DNA of 64,000 nt from Clonostachys chloroleuca (lineage: Eukaryota > Ascomycota > Sordariomycetes > Hypocreales > Bionectriaceae), in NCBI GenBank assembly GCA_037952775.1, contig JBANAY010000001.1, positions 4,464,001 to 4,528,000 of the forward strand. The letters run 5' to 3'. Positions 12,697 to 24,300 of this stretch are shown one piece after another. Position numbers and translations under genes: made by a program. The notes beneath the pieces were generated by a model. The model did not search any database and was not told where the DNA came from. It worked only from the letters and a program-made list of their open reading frames with translations. Numbering within the stretch: position 1 is the stretch's first letter; each line of letters begins with the position of its first letter.

Positions 12697-12746
12697 GTAA
12701 GTACCAGTATCCCCTTAGCTAGAGCACTTACATTGACACCTTTCAG
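12697..12746 (+). other. Predicted 5'UTR intron
   Basis: GTAAGT donor after CCAA and a TTTCAG acceptor 50 bp later lie 19 bp before the ATG at 12765. Both sites match the window's other introns, so a spliced leader is likely. Confidence 0.5.
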
Positions 12747-12764
12747 AGACGAGATTAATCAATC

Positions 12765-13478
12765 ATGGGACCAAAAACGAGGAAGGGAGCCGGCCGCAAG
12801 GCTATCGAGCCGGCGAATGCATCTACCCACGACGAACGAGATCACGAGCCACATTCCGCACCCACAGAGGACGATCAACCCCTCTTCTTTTACATGCCAA
12901 ACGAAAAGCATGGCGAATTCTGCCAGTGGTACAAAGCCAAGTTCTTCGTCTCAAAGGCGCGCATCGCCCAGCTAGTAGATCACTCCTCACATACCGACGG
13001 CACCTCTGATCCCGATTCTGAGGAGCTCATCTGGTTCAATTGCGCGGAGCAGTTCATGATGTACTGCAAAGCGGCGCGATTTGGAGATGTCGAGCGGCAA
13101 AGTCGCGTACTTGCGAGCGACAGTCCCAAGGAGCAGAAGGCACTGGGGAAGGGCACCATAGGGTTCACAGTCGAGAGCTGGGACCAGATGAAGAGGCAGG
13201 TGGTTGAGGAAGGGAACATGGCCAAGTTTGGGCAGAACAGGCACCTTCGTGGGAAGCTACTAAGCACGGGGAACAGGATGCTATGTGAAGCGGCTGGGAG
13301 GGATCGGGTATGGGGGATTGGGTATACCGCGAAGCATGCAATGAACTTTCGGGATCACTGGGGCGGTAATCTGCTGGGGCAGGCGTTGATGGCCGTTCGG
13401 GGGAGATTGAGGGAGCAATCATTGGGATATCAGCCATGGGAAGAAGGCGGAGAGGGGGAGAGGAGGCAACTTAGATGA
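12765..13478 (+). CDS. NADAR-domain protein (YbiA-like N-glycosidase family)
   Basis: A single-exon protein of 237 residues. After a basic N-terminal extension (MGPKTRKGAGRK) the whole remainder matches the NADAR/DUF1768 pattern: FYMPNEKHGEFCQWY, then FNCAEQFMMYCKAARFGD, LGKGTIGFTVESWD, GNMAKFGQN, and the C-terminal VWGIGY...WGGNLLGQALMAVR. Known members cleave N-glycosidic bonds, either in toxic riboflavin-pathway intermediates or in ADP-ribosylated substrates. The E of CAEQ and the W/G residues of GIG...WGGN are in place. The N-terminal extension could be a nuclear signal. Which substrate is used cannot be told from sequence. Confidence 0.9.
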   Translation: MGPKTRKGAGRKAIEPANASTHDERDHEPHSAPTEDDQPLFFYMPNEKHGEFCQWYKAKFFVSKARIAQLVDHSSHTDGTSDPDSEELIWFNCAEQFMMYCKAARFGDVERQSRVLASDSPKEQKALGKGTIGFTVESWDQMKRQVVEEGNMAKFGQNRHLRGKLLSTGNRMLCEAAGRDRVWGIGYTAKHAMNFRDHWGGNLLGQALMAVRGRLREQSLGYQPWEEGGEGERRQLR

Positions 13479-16400
13479 TACTCTCTACATTGTTGCCTCT
13501 GAGATGATTCATTCTCGCCCTCTCTGCTGGCCGGACTCCCAAATGCGATTCATGGAGATCTCACGGTGTTTTGCGATGGTAAAGCAAACGCATTTGACCA
13601 AGTCGCATGATAAAATGTATCTCTTTACTGCATTATCATAATAAGACAACATTTGCAAAGCGTATATTTTATTCCAAATATGATATCTTGAGGTTCCAGC
13701 GCAGGACATTCATAACCCAAACCCCAGCACCACTCGCCTATCAATACCGCACAGAGAAAGCACCGAGGAAAAAGCCGCGCCGGAAACATGTTGCGCAAAT
13801 TAATATGCGCCCCCAGGTCCAGAAACGCGACTCGGCATCATTGGCCCGCATGCACCGTGCCTAAAGCAAGTCGGCTTCGTTTGGCCCAGGCATAACCTCG
13901 TCCCTGGACTGGTTTTACGATTTCACTCTGGCCAAATGGGTACAGGCTCGCGACATGGTATCTTGGGCCGCTGATCAGAGCCAAATAAGATGGTGGAGTT
14001 GCAGTAGCACTCTACTGTAGGACCTCTACTCTAATCTGTGACGATCCGGGCGATGCCGAGCAATGTGAGACACTGGCCTGAGCCCGGGTGCTACCATATG
14101 CGTCGCAGCGATTCCGACCTTGCGATCCCCGGTTTCGGCCATGCAGTTGGGCGCACACTCGTGTTGAAAAATTGGCGCTTCACATGTAATTTTCGGGTCG
14201 AGGACTACGGTCTTGAACGGCGGTGGATGAGAGGTGTGATGACGGCCTCAATGACGGAAGATTTAGCCGGATAAACAGAGAGCAACATGGAAAGTTGGCC
14301 CGCGAATGAGGTCGGCGTGGGGTAAAGGCATCACGGGGGGCTGAGCCTGTTCTGGAGAAAGATCATCCGTCTGAGCGGTGGCCAAGACGGATACAGGTCT
14401 GCGATACTTCCAATCGGTCAAGCACATGGAACAGCAGTTGCGATTGCCAATTCGTTTACTCCAGTCTACGATATACGCCAGCCGAGCGAGATGAGGAACC
14501 ATGTCCAACTCACTGCCGGGCCTTCATCAATGCCAATTGTCGTGATACAATGCGACCTTCAATGACGCGCCCGCGAGACCTGTAGGTCACATAGGTATAT
14601 TCAGGCAAACTCCATCTTTTAATCACGAAAGAAAAGAAAGCTCCGTTATCCTGCTATGAGCATAGCCCGTTCGTGCTCTCACTCAGGCCTAGTCCCTGTC
14701 AAAAGCCATCTTTCTCTCGGTAAGCTTATCAGCTTGTTTACCAAGGGCATGTCCGACGGAATGGGTGTGAATCTAATTTGTGGCGAGAGCGAGACAGCGT
14801 CGGTTCCTGTCGCCAGTGCTCTCCGGTGGCGGGGGCTGGATAATCAACGGCCAGAAACAGAAGGTCTGATAGGTCAAGGGCCGGTGAGGAGGACGCGATC
14901 GCAAAGGTCCTTCCCGGAGCGATTTAGCCCAGAGATCAAGATGTTCGTATCAGGACTGGGGGAGAAAAGGTTCCTACGTAGCTTCCCGATTGCGCCGCCC
15001 AGCAGCATGGGAGCCAGGCTTGGAGAGCAGAAGCAAAGCCTCAGCAATTGCTAGTTAGCAGACCACGTGCCCGACAATTAACTCATTGGCAACGCCGATG
15101 TTCGTGTGCAGCCTGCCTGATTCGGACAGGCCGCTGGCAAAATGCGGTGGGCCAAGGTAGCAGTGCATCCAGAATTATATGATATTGTGCTCTGGAGCTG
15201 GAGAGCTCGGAAGTGAGGAGGCTGCGACTTCACGGCTACTCAACCAGGAGCAATTGCAGCTCCCTGGAGTTCACTGTATTCAGAGTTTAGACAACATGTG
15301 AAGCCCGGGATTGACGGCGTTGCTGGGACCGATCCAAGTGTCTTTGACCTCCGCCACGGAATGAACAAATCAGTTGTTGCCTTTCCTGGCCTATGATCTA
15401 TCGCAGTGACGGCACTTTTGATCGGCTAGCTTCCCATTTCAAGCTAAGAAAACCGACCGTTGTACGGGAGTGGCGCTGGGAGTGAGCGTCAATCGAGAGG
15501 GACTGTCCAATCTCCTCTAGAGGTGCGGATAAAGAGAGTCCATAAGGTCTGCCAAGAGCTCGCTAGCTTTTATACTACGTAGTCGAGTTAGTTCGGATCG
15601 GCTGCCCGGACATGGACCCTTGGCTCGGTGCTCCTGGCCTATCTTCGACGTCCAAGCCAGCTGCCTCTCAATACTCAATACCTATCTGTTGAGGCGGTGC
15701 TGTGGTTACCGCTGCTCATCCCTCGCCTGAATCCAGCTGGCGAATTGCCCCGCGATGCGGAAGAAAGCATTGGATCGCCAAAAATCCAGGCCCGCGGGAA
15801 AGATAAGATGCTTGTCAAGGGTTATGAGATCCGCGAGAAACCTGCTCAAGAATAACCGAGAGCAATGGTTGGAGGAAATGAGTTCATGGTTCCAATTGCA
15901 GGCTAAAACCGCCGCTCTGGGCTCTTGCTCGCATGAATTTCTCCCGACCCTTCTCCTCACCTGTTCACCCAGGCTCACCTTAGTCCATGCTTGGCAGAGA
16001 GGGGGTGGCATCCCAGCAAAGAAGCTTCCCCAAGCTTTGTGATAAAGAATCACAGTGTGAACGAATACGTAGTCCATATTTTACCGACAGGATACGGGGG
16101 TCCGGATACACAGTCTCTCTGGAAAGTCACCGACCCCCTCCCGGGTCGTGGTGATAACCAAAGGTTCGCTCGCCTACAGACAAACAGCCTCTCCGGGCAG
16201 GTCACTGAATACAACGTGCATGACATGGTCCGCAGGCTGAATTCGAGTCGGCTTCTAGGCTAAGGATCCGACAAGGGTCAGGACAGGCCCGTGAGCATGG
16301 GGTGTGCCAACGGTGGCCGATGCTTACGATACGCCCAACCCAGTGGCCACTTGATGGGTCAACCCTGCTGTAGCTGTGAATCTTTGTCCGTCCGCTATGT

Positions 16401-17351
16401 AAACGAACTGGAAAACAGGCTCGTCTTTGGCGCCAATCCACAATTTCTAGAAGCAATTTACCTGTTTTCCTCTTGGTGTTAGCGGACCGCTCGGACGACC
16501 TCCAAAGGCTACAGATTCGTTCCCCCTCCAATAAAGCTCAATTGCGCACTAAAAAGATCCATTAAAGCCGTTGAACACTCTATCTTATTCTTATTGTCCG
16601 CTTTCATTCCGGCTCTAGGCTGCCTCCCTGCCCTGGTGCCGGAGTGCCCATCCGTCTCGCCTCTCTCCATACACGAGCACGCCCAGCAGTGCTGTGCTCG
16701 CCGTTGTCCCTTTCGGTCACCAATGCACACACACACACATGTACTTGGATAAACCACTGAACCCCGGGATCCTTGACGCCCTCATGCAGTGGCCTGCGCC
16801 TCTCATAGGTGGGATGGGATACGGGCGCTTCGGCCGAACCCACCTCCTCGCACCCTCGCCTGCATTGGGGTAGCGCAGGAACGGTCTCTTCCTTATTCCT
16901 GAAGCCTAATGGGAGGGCCTGCCTCTCTGAATTGCTGCAAGTGAGAGCAATACTTGACCAACGTACACTACAATCTGTTTAGTAGCTGTCACCCACACCT
17001 CCACCAGCCGATGCTCGGCAGCTTGGGTCCCCATGCCTTTACACACCCCGTCCAGCCTGTTAAGCTCCAAAGGGGAGCTATAGTAGAGTCTTTGCATGGG
17101 GATAGGCATATGGTTTCTTGGTGGTTGCTACGCTGATGCCATCCATGACATGCCCGCCCAGCTCGCTAGCTATCCACTTCCCATCGGATACCAACCAGCG
17201 GGAACCACGACCGAGTCCATAAAGGGCCATTGTGCCACCCTTCATCTGGGTTTCCTGCCTCTCCTTCCTTACGGTCAAGTTTCCCAGATCAGATCTTCAA
17301 CTCATCCCAAGCTCGACTACCTGTCTCTGTATCACACACCCACCTCTCAAG
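13479..17351. other. 3.9 kb gene-free stretch
   Basis: There are only scattered short ORFs (the longest, 14656-15054 +, has no recognisable domain or splice context). A short CA run sits at about 16729-16738. The last few hundred bases are the promoter and CT-rich leader of the small secreted protein at 17352. Confidence 0.45.
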
Positions 17352-17990
17352 ATGAAGGCCGCCGTTATCCTCTCCCTCGTTGCCGCCGCCATGGCTGGCG
17401 TCCTCGAGGTTCGAAACTGCGCTGGTGACAACTGTGCACGCCAAGTTACGCAAGTCAATCCCTTGTCCTTCAATCTTCTATGCCGTAGACTAACAACATG
17501 GATAGTGGCACTCGTGACGGTCTTAGTCCCATCGAGTCTCGCAAGGCCGACTGCACCAGCTTCCAGACTTCTACTGTGACCCCCGATGCTGTGTATGTAC
17601 CTTCTCTTCTCCACTCATCAGCAACTGGGTCGATATATCCATGAGCTAGAGCCAATACTGGATTACTCTTTGGCCATCAGCTAATGGGTTGATATCGATC
17701 TCCCTGACTTGAAACCCAGCCGTCCACGCTTCTCTTACTAACCAACAAACTACAGTACCACAACTGTCACCGTCACCGTCGACAGCGACACTCCCGCCAA
17801 GCTCCGCCGCAATGTCCGCGCCGTCACCGATGTCCCTACCGTCGTCCCTGCCTACGCTTCTGCCTGCGACGGCTCCAGATACGCCTCTGCCTGCAGCTGC
17901 TGGGGCATCACCGCCGGCGTCACCACCGCCCCTACCCCCACCAGCACTGTCACCACCACCGTCACCCAGGACTACTGCGAGGACCTGTAA
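17352..17990 (+). CDS. Small secreted protein, three exons, apparent GC-AG intron
   Basis: Exons 17352-17449, 17506-17592 and 17756-17990 give 139 residues. The signal peptide is MKAAVILSLVAAAMAG. The mature part begins LEVRNCAGDNCARQVT, continues GTRDGLSPIESRKADC, and has a Thr/Val-rich linker (TTTVTVTVDSD) and a Cys-containing tail ending CEDL. The first intron (17450-17505) appears to use a GC donor (GCAAGT), because the two nearby GT donors lead straight to TGA. The second intron (163 bp) has a textbook TTACTAAC branch point and TACAG acceptor. Such short, secreted, lineage-restricted proteins are often effectors or wall-surface proteins; no domain supports a specific role. Confidence 0.75.
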
Positions 17991-19544
17991 GGGCGGGTAT
18001 ATCACCATGCTTGAGTTAGGGATGACTGGGATCGAAAATAGGCTTGACATTTTTGCTTCTTGAGTGAGCATCAGCACTATTCACTTAGTGTTGGGGGGAT
18101 TGGTGAAGGAGGGTTTTTCCATTTTTCTTTTTATGCGACATACAATGAAGAACGGACTTACGAGGAGAACACATTCAGCGTCTGCTGTGTGGCAATGGAT
18201 ACGATACAAGCCAGGAAGAAAAAGGCTGGGGATTATTATGTAATTTCTCTCTAGAACAATCTCACACTGCCCTTGCTCAAGAACCAAATTAGTTGACTGA
18301 TTCCATGCGTGTTACTTATGGTGCGATCTGAGATGTGAATGAGTCGATTTGCCATATGCCAGAGTGACTGCTCTTGGTATTATAATTAGAAATTTCGTGA
18401 AATAGAATACCTGGACTGGAGAGCGAGTTGAACATATTGTGCCAAAGAAAGGCAATCGAGAAACATTGCAAGAAAGAGACTGTGATCCCATGGATCTACT
18501 TGGCAACATGGCTGGCCCTGAATTGGATCCAAGGTATTACAGTACATTCCGACGAAATCTCGAAGCGCCTTGGTAGTTTACACCCGCTGGAATAGGCAAA
18601 TATGTCAATCGTCGCTTGCCAGGTAGTATACGCCCAGAAGAGGATCTTCATCGTATCAAACTGCCCTCGCAGACTTGGCAAGATTTCCCATACACAGACG
18701 AGGAGGTGTCAAGTTCCTTTGTCTCAGCAGACCGAAGGGAACTCAGCCAGGGGGGCCAAGCCCAGCCGCATCTGCCGTCAAACGCTCTCATCCCATACTG
18801 AGCCATTCGACCACAGACAGGACCGGCCCGTGGTTGAGTTCGTGGCAAAACCTCATTCACCTTTGAGACTGTACTTAAATTCAAACAAGTCATCGACTCC
18901 AGAAGTTCAAAGCGGTGGAATGGCCTCCAGAGTTCATCGAAGAAATACGCCATATGGCCTGGTAGGGAACTGAAGTAACGCAAAAGTTCGGCCAACTGAT
19001 CGATTTTACTCCCAACGGCATTCTACCGTCCAATATATGAAGCTTAAGAGGGGGGTACAAGTTATTCCCAACTTGAATATTGCATTGAGCTTTCGTTGCT
19101 TCAGACAAAGCATCTATTCTCCCCTCCTCGATTGTATGTATGCTTCGGCTTATAGAATGGACAGCGCACTACGGGACATATCCGCGAGCTTCAAACTACA
19201 ACTGGGACCAAATAATGGCTGTCACCTTCATTTCAGCATTGGATTCTCCAGGCGCGGATGGGTCAGTGTGTCAGCTGCTCACCCAGCCGTTCAATAAAAC
19301 TCTGACGTCGGTCATCGACTAAGGTAACTTATGAACTTGCCCAAGTAGACTCGCTAAGGCAAGTATCGATACGACGAGTGCGACGCAAGTAAGATGGAGA
19401 TGATGGATGCGTAGCCATTGACATCAAGCTAGGAGCTTTCTGTACTTAAATAGGCATGACTCACTCGAGGCATTCACGAACTTGCTCATGGACAAAAAGG
19501 CATACATTTCATCTCACTGGGTTTCGCTCACTGAGTGATATACC
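17991..19544. other. 1.6 kb intergenic stretch
   Basis: Nothing gene-like is seen on either strand. A TATA-like TTAAATA near 19445-19452 is a plausible promoter element for the hydrolase at 19545. Confidence 0.4.
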
Positions 19545-20651
19545 ATGGCTTCAAGAATCCTCTACACACTACATCACTGGCTGCGTCCCAGTCTGGTCGC
19601 TTTGTTCAAGCCAAACATCGCCTGGGACTTGCGATGGCGCCTCCTCCTGCTACAGCCCCTTTCACTCATAACCTACGCGGTTAGCTCAGTGCCGTACCTT
19701 TTCTCACGGCCGTTCACTGTCGAATGGCTTCCGTTTGCACCAGGCAAGACGGCCCGGGTTCTCGTCTACAAGCACACAGGTGGCACAGCTGCCGGCCCAA
19801 GCCGTCGACTACGCCCCGTCCATGTCGACATCCACGGCGGTGCCTTCATCGGCGGCCAGTCAGAGAGCACGGCGCCAATCGACGAGCGTGTGGCCAGAGA
19901 GACAGGCGCCGTGGTCCTTGGTCTGACGTACCCGTTTGCGCCCGAGAATGTCTTCCCCGCCGGCATTGACGAGGTGGACGTCGTGATACAATACATTGTC
20001 GAGCACGCCGAGGAACGATGGGGCGCCAACCCAGAGCTTCTGACAGTCGGAGGGTTCTCTGCCGGGGGCAACCTGGCGACGCTTGCATCTACGCAGCAGC
20101 CCGCTCGTCACGGATCGTCGCGCACGGCGTTCAAGGGCTGCGTGCTCTTCTGCGGGGTGCTCGAGCTGAGGTTGAGCCCGTGGCAGAAGCTCAGGCCAGA
20201 GGGGATGCAGGCCAAGGACCCGGTGGCCGTGCTGATGCCGCTGTTTGATGCGTATCCGGAGCAGGCGAGGAAGAACCACTTTGACGACCCGAGGCTGAGT
20301 CCCATGTTGGCGGCCAGGGAGACGCTGCCGCCACGGATCCTGCTATGTGTTCCCGGGGTAGACATTCTGTTGGAAGAGCAGATGACATTTGCGGAAAGGA
20401 TCAACGAGGAAGATCGGAATGCGGGTGAGCTGGGGAGGGTGGAGGTGTTTTTGGAGAAGGACCAGAACCATGCGTATCTCGAGTGTAAGCTGTCTCGACC
20501 TGGTGACTATAATGTTGCAAATGATCTAATCACGTTTTGAACAGTGCCAGACATGATTGTCAAGCCCGAGATCAAGGAGCGAGCGTGGAACCGCGCTGTC
20601 GCTTTCCTGCGGGATACGTATGCTCTCCATGACTGGACCTGGACTGCTTAA
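19545..20651 (+). CDS. Alpha/beta hydrolase (esterase/lipase, HSL-like)
   Basis: Two exons (19545-20484, 20545-20651; intron GTAAGC...ACAG) give 348 residues. The oxyanion-hole motif HGGAF starts at residue 97, the nucleophile elbow GFSAGG puts the catalytic Ser at 172, the acid is probably Asp273 (PGVDILLEE) and the base His309 (NHAYLE). This is the layout of the hormone-sensitive-lipase-like branch of alpha/beta hydrolases, which act on short-chain esters. The N-terminus has hydrophobic segments (LLLLQPLSLITYAVSSVPYL) that could be a membrane anchor. Without the splice the ORF runs into the intron and loses its conserved last 35 residues. Substrate unknown. Confidence 0.88.
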
Positions 20652-21355
20652 AAACAGCCCATGAGCTACCCGGTAGCAAGAAGGGTTGGAGGTGTAATGA
20701 CGATTGATGTATTTTATTGCAATTGGACTGGTTTGGTTGGGCGATTGGGTACCATTTCCCCTCTCTTCGAGTATTATTTCCCACCTTTTCCAATATTTAT
20801 CTGTAGCACAACATCTCGGTTATTGTGGACGAATGGATTCCACTCCGTGGCCCAAAGAATGACGCCTACCGTTGGAGGTGCGTGCGGAGAAGTGAAACCA
20901 CAGCTGAGGGACTTGCCGCTGACCGCATACCAGCCAAAAGATCGCCCTCACCGCCACCAGGGCTTACTATGTATGAGGATAAACTTCGTGCTTGATGGAC
21001 CGGGCGTGCAGAGATCGATCCAGAACAGCCAGTAGCGACGGCCAACGTGGTGCTATGTCGAGCAGCGACATGTGAGGTGATGCGCATTGGGCTGGTGATG
21101 CAGATCGGCGGCTCCATCGCCGTGGCAACGGGCGTAAACAAAGACCCTGCCCACCTCGAATTGGACCAACCATCTCCCGCCACAACCGCACACAGAGAGC
21201 AACCATCTTCCCTGTACAGCTTGTTTTGTGACTCGTCCGGTCCCAGTTCCGTATTTGTTTTTCTCTCTCGTCGTACTGTGTGACGCAAAACCCGCCCCCT
21301 TTTCCGCATTGTTTATACCACCACCCTCTTAATAAATCAGAACTCTGGCTGTTGC
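20652..21355. other. Intergenic spacer and promoter
   Basis: The 700 bp between the hydrolase and the repeat-rich membrane protein hold the presumed 3'UTR and promoter only. TTAATAAATC near 21329 is the only TATA-like element. Confidence 0.35.
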
Positions 21356-24300
21356 ATGAACGCCAGACCGGTCCATCAAATGCCCCGTCGTAACAGAAGA
21401 CAACAACACCAACGGGACCTGGACTTTGAAATACACGAAGACCCGCCCGCCACCAGCGAAGTGGATGAGCAGACTGAGGCTAGGGACTTTGCATCTGCAC
21501 TGCACGCCCGGCGCTTCAGCAACGACGGCTACGACTACCACACACCACGATTCTTTAATGGTACGACCGATTCAAACCTGACTAAATCGAGCACCCTGGT
21601 CAACGAGACGGGCGACGAAGACGAGGCAAATCACACAATTAGTTCCATAATGGACGATCTCCAGGCTGAGAAGGAGAAGCTGGCTGCGGCTGCCGCTCCG
21701 GACCCCAGCGATAGAATTGAGGAGGACGAGACTTTTGGAGGCGAGATGGAGCCAGACGAGAAGGCTATGATGGACTCAGAGCTAGAAGATTCGACATCTC
21801 GTCGGGAATCCTCTAGCACACACAGCTTGGAGGCGGAAGATGCTGCTGCCTCTCGCAGGGACTCTGGCATTTCTGCCACTTCGTCACATAGGTCTGGCAC
21901 GGCAGCCAGCGAGTCTCGTCGAGAGTCCATCATATCTACATCATCCCATCTTTCTGGCCATGAGACTTCAGAGTCTCGCCGCGAATCGGGCATTTCTTCC
22001 ACCTCACGCAGAACTGGCACCAATGCCTCAGACTCACGACGGGTGTCTGAGTCTGCTATATCCTTGACCTCCGAGCACTCATCTGACTACTCTGGGCATT
22101 ACACTGAGCATGCAGAGGAAGAAGAAGCTTCTTTTGCTGAGACGAGTCTGCATGAAGACGCGGCCACGGAAGACACAGCTTCTCGCCGAGACTCTACGGT
22201 ATCGGCTGCTTCTCACAGCACACACGACCGACAAACGGACGTTTCCGACTCCCGCAGAGAATCAACAGCGTCGGGCATCACACACGATCAGTACACTGAG
22301 AGATCTGAGTCTCGAAGAGAGTCAATAATGTCAGGAAGTACACATGATCAATACACAGAGGCGTCGGCATCCCGCCGAGAGTCTGCATACTCGGCCGCCT
22401 CTCGGGACCACGGCTCAGATGTCTCTGCTTCAAGGCGAGAGTCTGCCGTGTCCGGCGTATCCTACAACACTGACCGCCGAAGCTCGGGGAGGACCGAGGC
22501 TTTGATTCAAAAAGCGGCCAGAGATATCATCACCGAGATTGAAAAGCAAAAGGGCCGTCTTTCCCCCAAACCTGAGTCAGTTGATGGTCGGCAAAGCACT
22601 CGCTCGGAATCAAGGGCTTCCAGCAACCGGCAATCAGATGCCCATGCCTCTGTCAAGGATAACCAGAGCGTACGCTCGGATTCCAGGATGTCAAATGCCC
22701 GACCATCAGATGTCCACTCAGTCAAGGACAATCACAGCACCCGCTCAAATTCGAGGATGACAAATGCCCGAGCTCCAGAAGACCACGAGTCGATCAAAGA
22801 CTACCGAAGCAATATCTCGGGGTCCCAGCCTCCAAGTGCCCGTCCATCCGACATGCATACTCCCGTCCCAGACGACTTCCAAGCCACTGTCGAGGACGAG
22901 GAAGAGGAACTCGGCCACAATGGCGCTGCCGATGAAGCCGAGGATAACAACAGCTCACAAAACGAGCACGACGACGATGTCTTCAGCGACCACAGCCCCA
23001 GGAGTTCTGTCGGCTCCATGTCTGAAGCGGAGCACAGGAAATTAGAGGATACGGTGACGCACCGCCATAGGTCCACCCGATCATCAAGGATGTCGGATTT
23101 TTCGCGGCTCGAGGACGACCAGGATGAGGAAGACTTTATCCCAACCGTCCGGGGGACGCCTCGGCCACCCTTCAGATCTCCCTCCTCCGTGCGAGCACTC
23201 CAAATGTCGTCCCCGCCGCCCTCAGTCATCGGGTCCCCCCGATCCAGCAAGCGCACTCCCCTTCCCACCGTGTCGCGACTAGGCTCCCCCATGTCGGGGA
23301 TGCAGTACTCCCCCAAGAAGACTCCACCCCGGTTCAAGAGAAACACGCCGCCTCTTGTGCTGTTGCACGTGACGCTTCTGCCTCTGCAGTGGCCCTGGGG
23401 ACATGTGCTTGAGAATGCGCACCCGGATGACCTCAGCCAGGGAGCGAAGAATGTTAGAGACACGTGGCGCCAGCTTCAGGATCGAATGGGCGACACGACC
23501 TGCGAACGCGGTATTCTCCTCCCACATCCCCAGGAGGACTTTGAGATTCTGGAAGAGAGGCTCCTGGAGGCGTTGGAGCTGCCATTGAGACGCAGAGCGC
23601 GTATCTTGGAATGTGGTCACTATCTCGGTCCGTCCAACGAGATGACGCTGGAGGAGGAGTCTGATACCGAGGATGAGTACCCAGAGAGCCTCAAACACCT
23701 TAGATCCGCCGCTCTGGAGAGGCAGACGCACTGGTGCGGGACCTGCCAGTCTGAGATCCGGTATGATGCTCTCGGGCCCGGCAAGGTGTTCCGGATCAAG
23801 ATCTATGCTAGCAACGGTCTTATGAAGGCCGGAGCATGGGAAGCCTGCTGGAAGGAGATGGAGCGCGTGGACGTGGAGCTCGAGCCCATCGTCGAGCCAG
23901 CCGTCCAGGATGAGATTTCTCGTCACGCGTTGGAGCAGGAGAAGGCGATGGAGCTGCACCAGGCCGACCAGGAAGAGGGAGAGCTTCCAGAAGAGCCAAA
24001 TGCCTCGTTCCTGGAACAGGAATCCAGCGTCATATACAATGCCCCCTCCTCGCCCCCTCCTCCTGAGACGCGAGTGATGGTGTCTGCACCGCCGTCGGCC
24101 CCTCCCCCCGGGATGCACGAGGACGAGCGCCGGTGGAGAGATGAGCAGAGGCTGCGGGAGATTTACGGACATGCGCCCTCGGGCCATGCTGAGCACAGCG
24201 GCGCGGCGGAGAATACCATGCCGTCTTCCGAGTACCCGCACAGGGAGACGCCGGCTTCCCCGTCAGCTGAGGCGTATGCCCGGAGGGAGGAGAGGCGTCA

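Noticed and set aside
14656..15054. 132-residue plus-strand ORF
   Set aside because: No domain, no codon bias, no splice or promoter context; likely chance.
23279..24241. 320-residue minus-strand ORF
   Set aside because: Antisense shadow of the 1273-residue protein.
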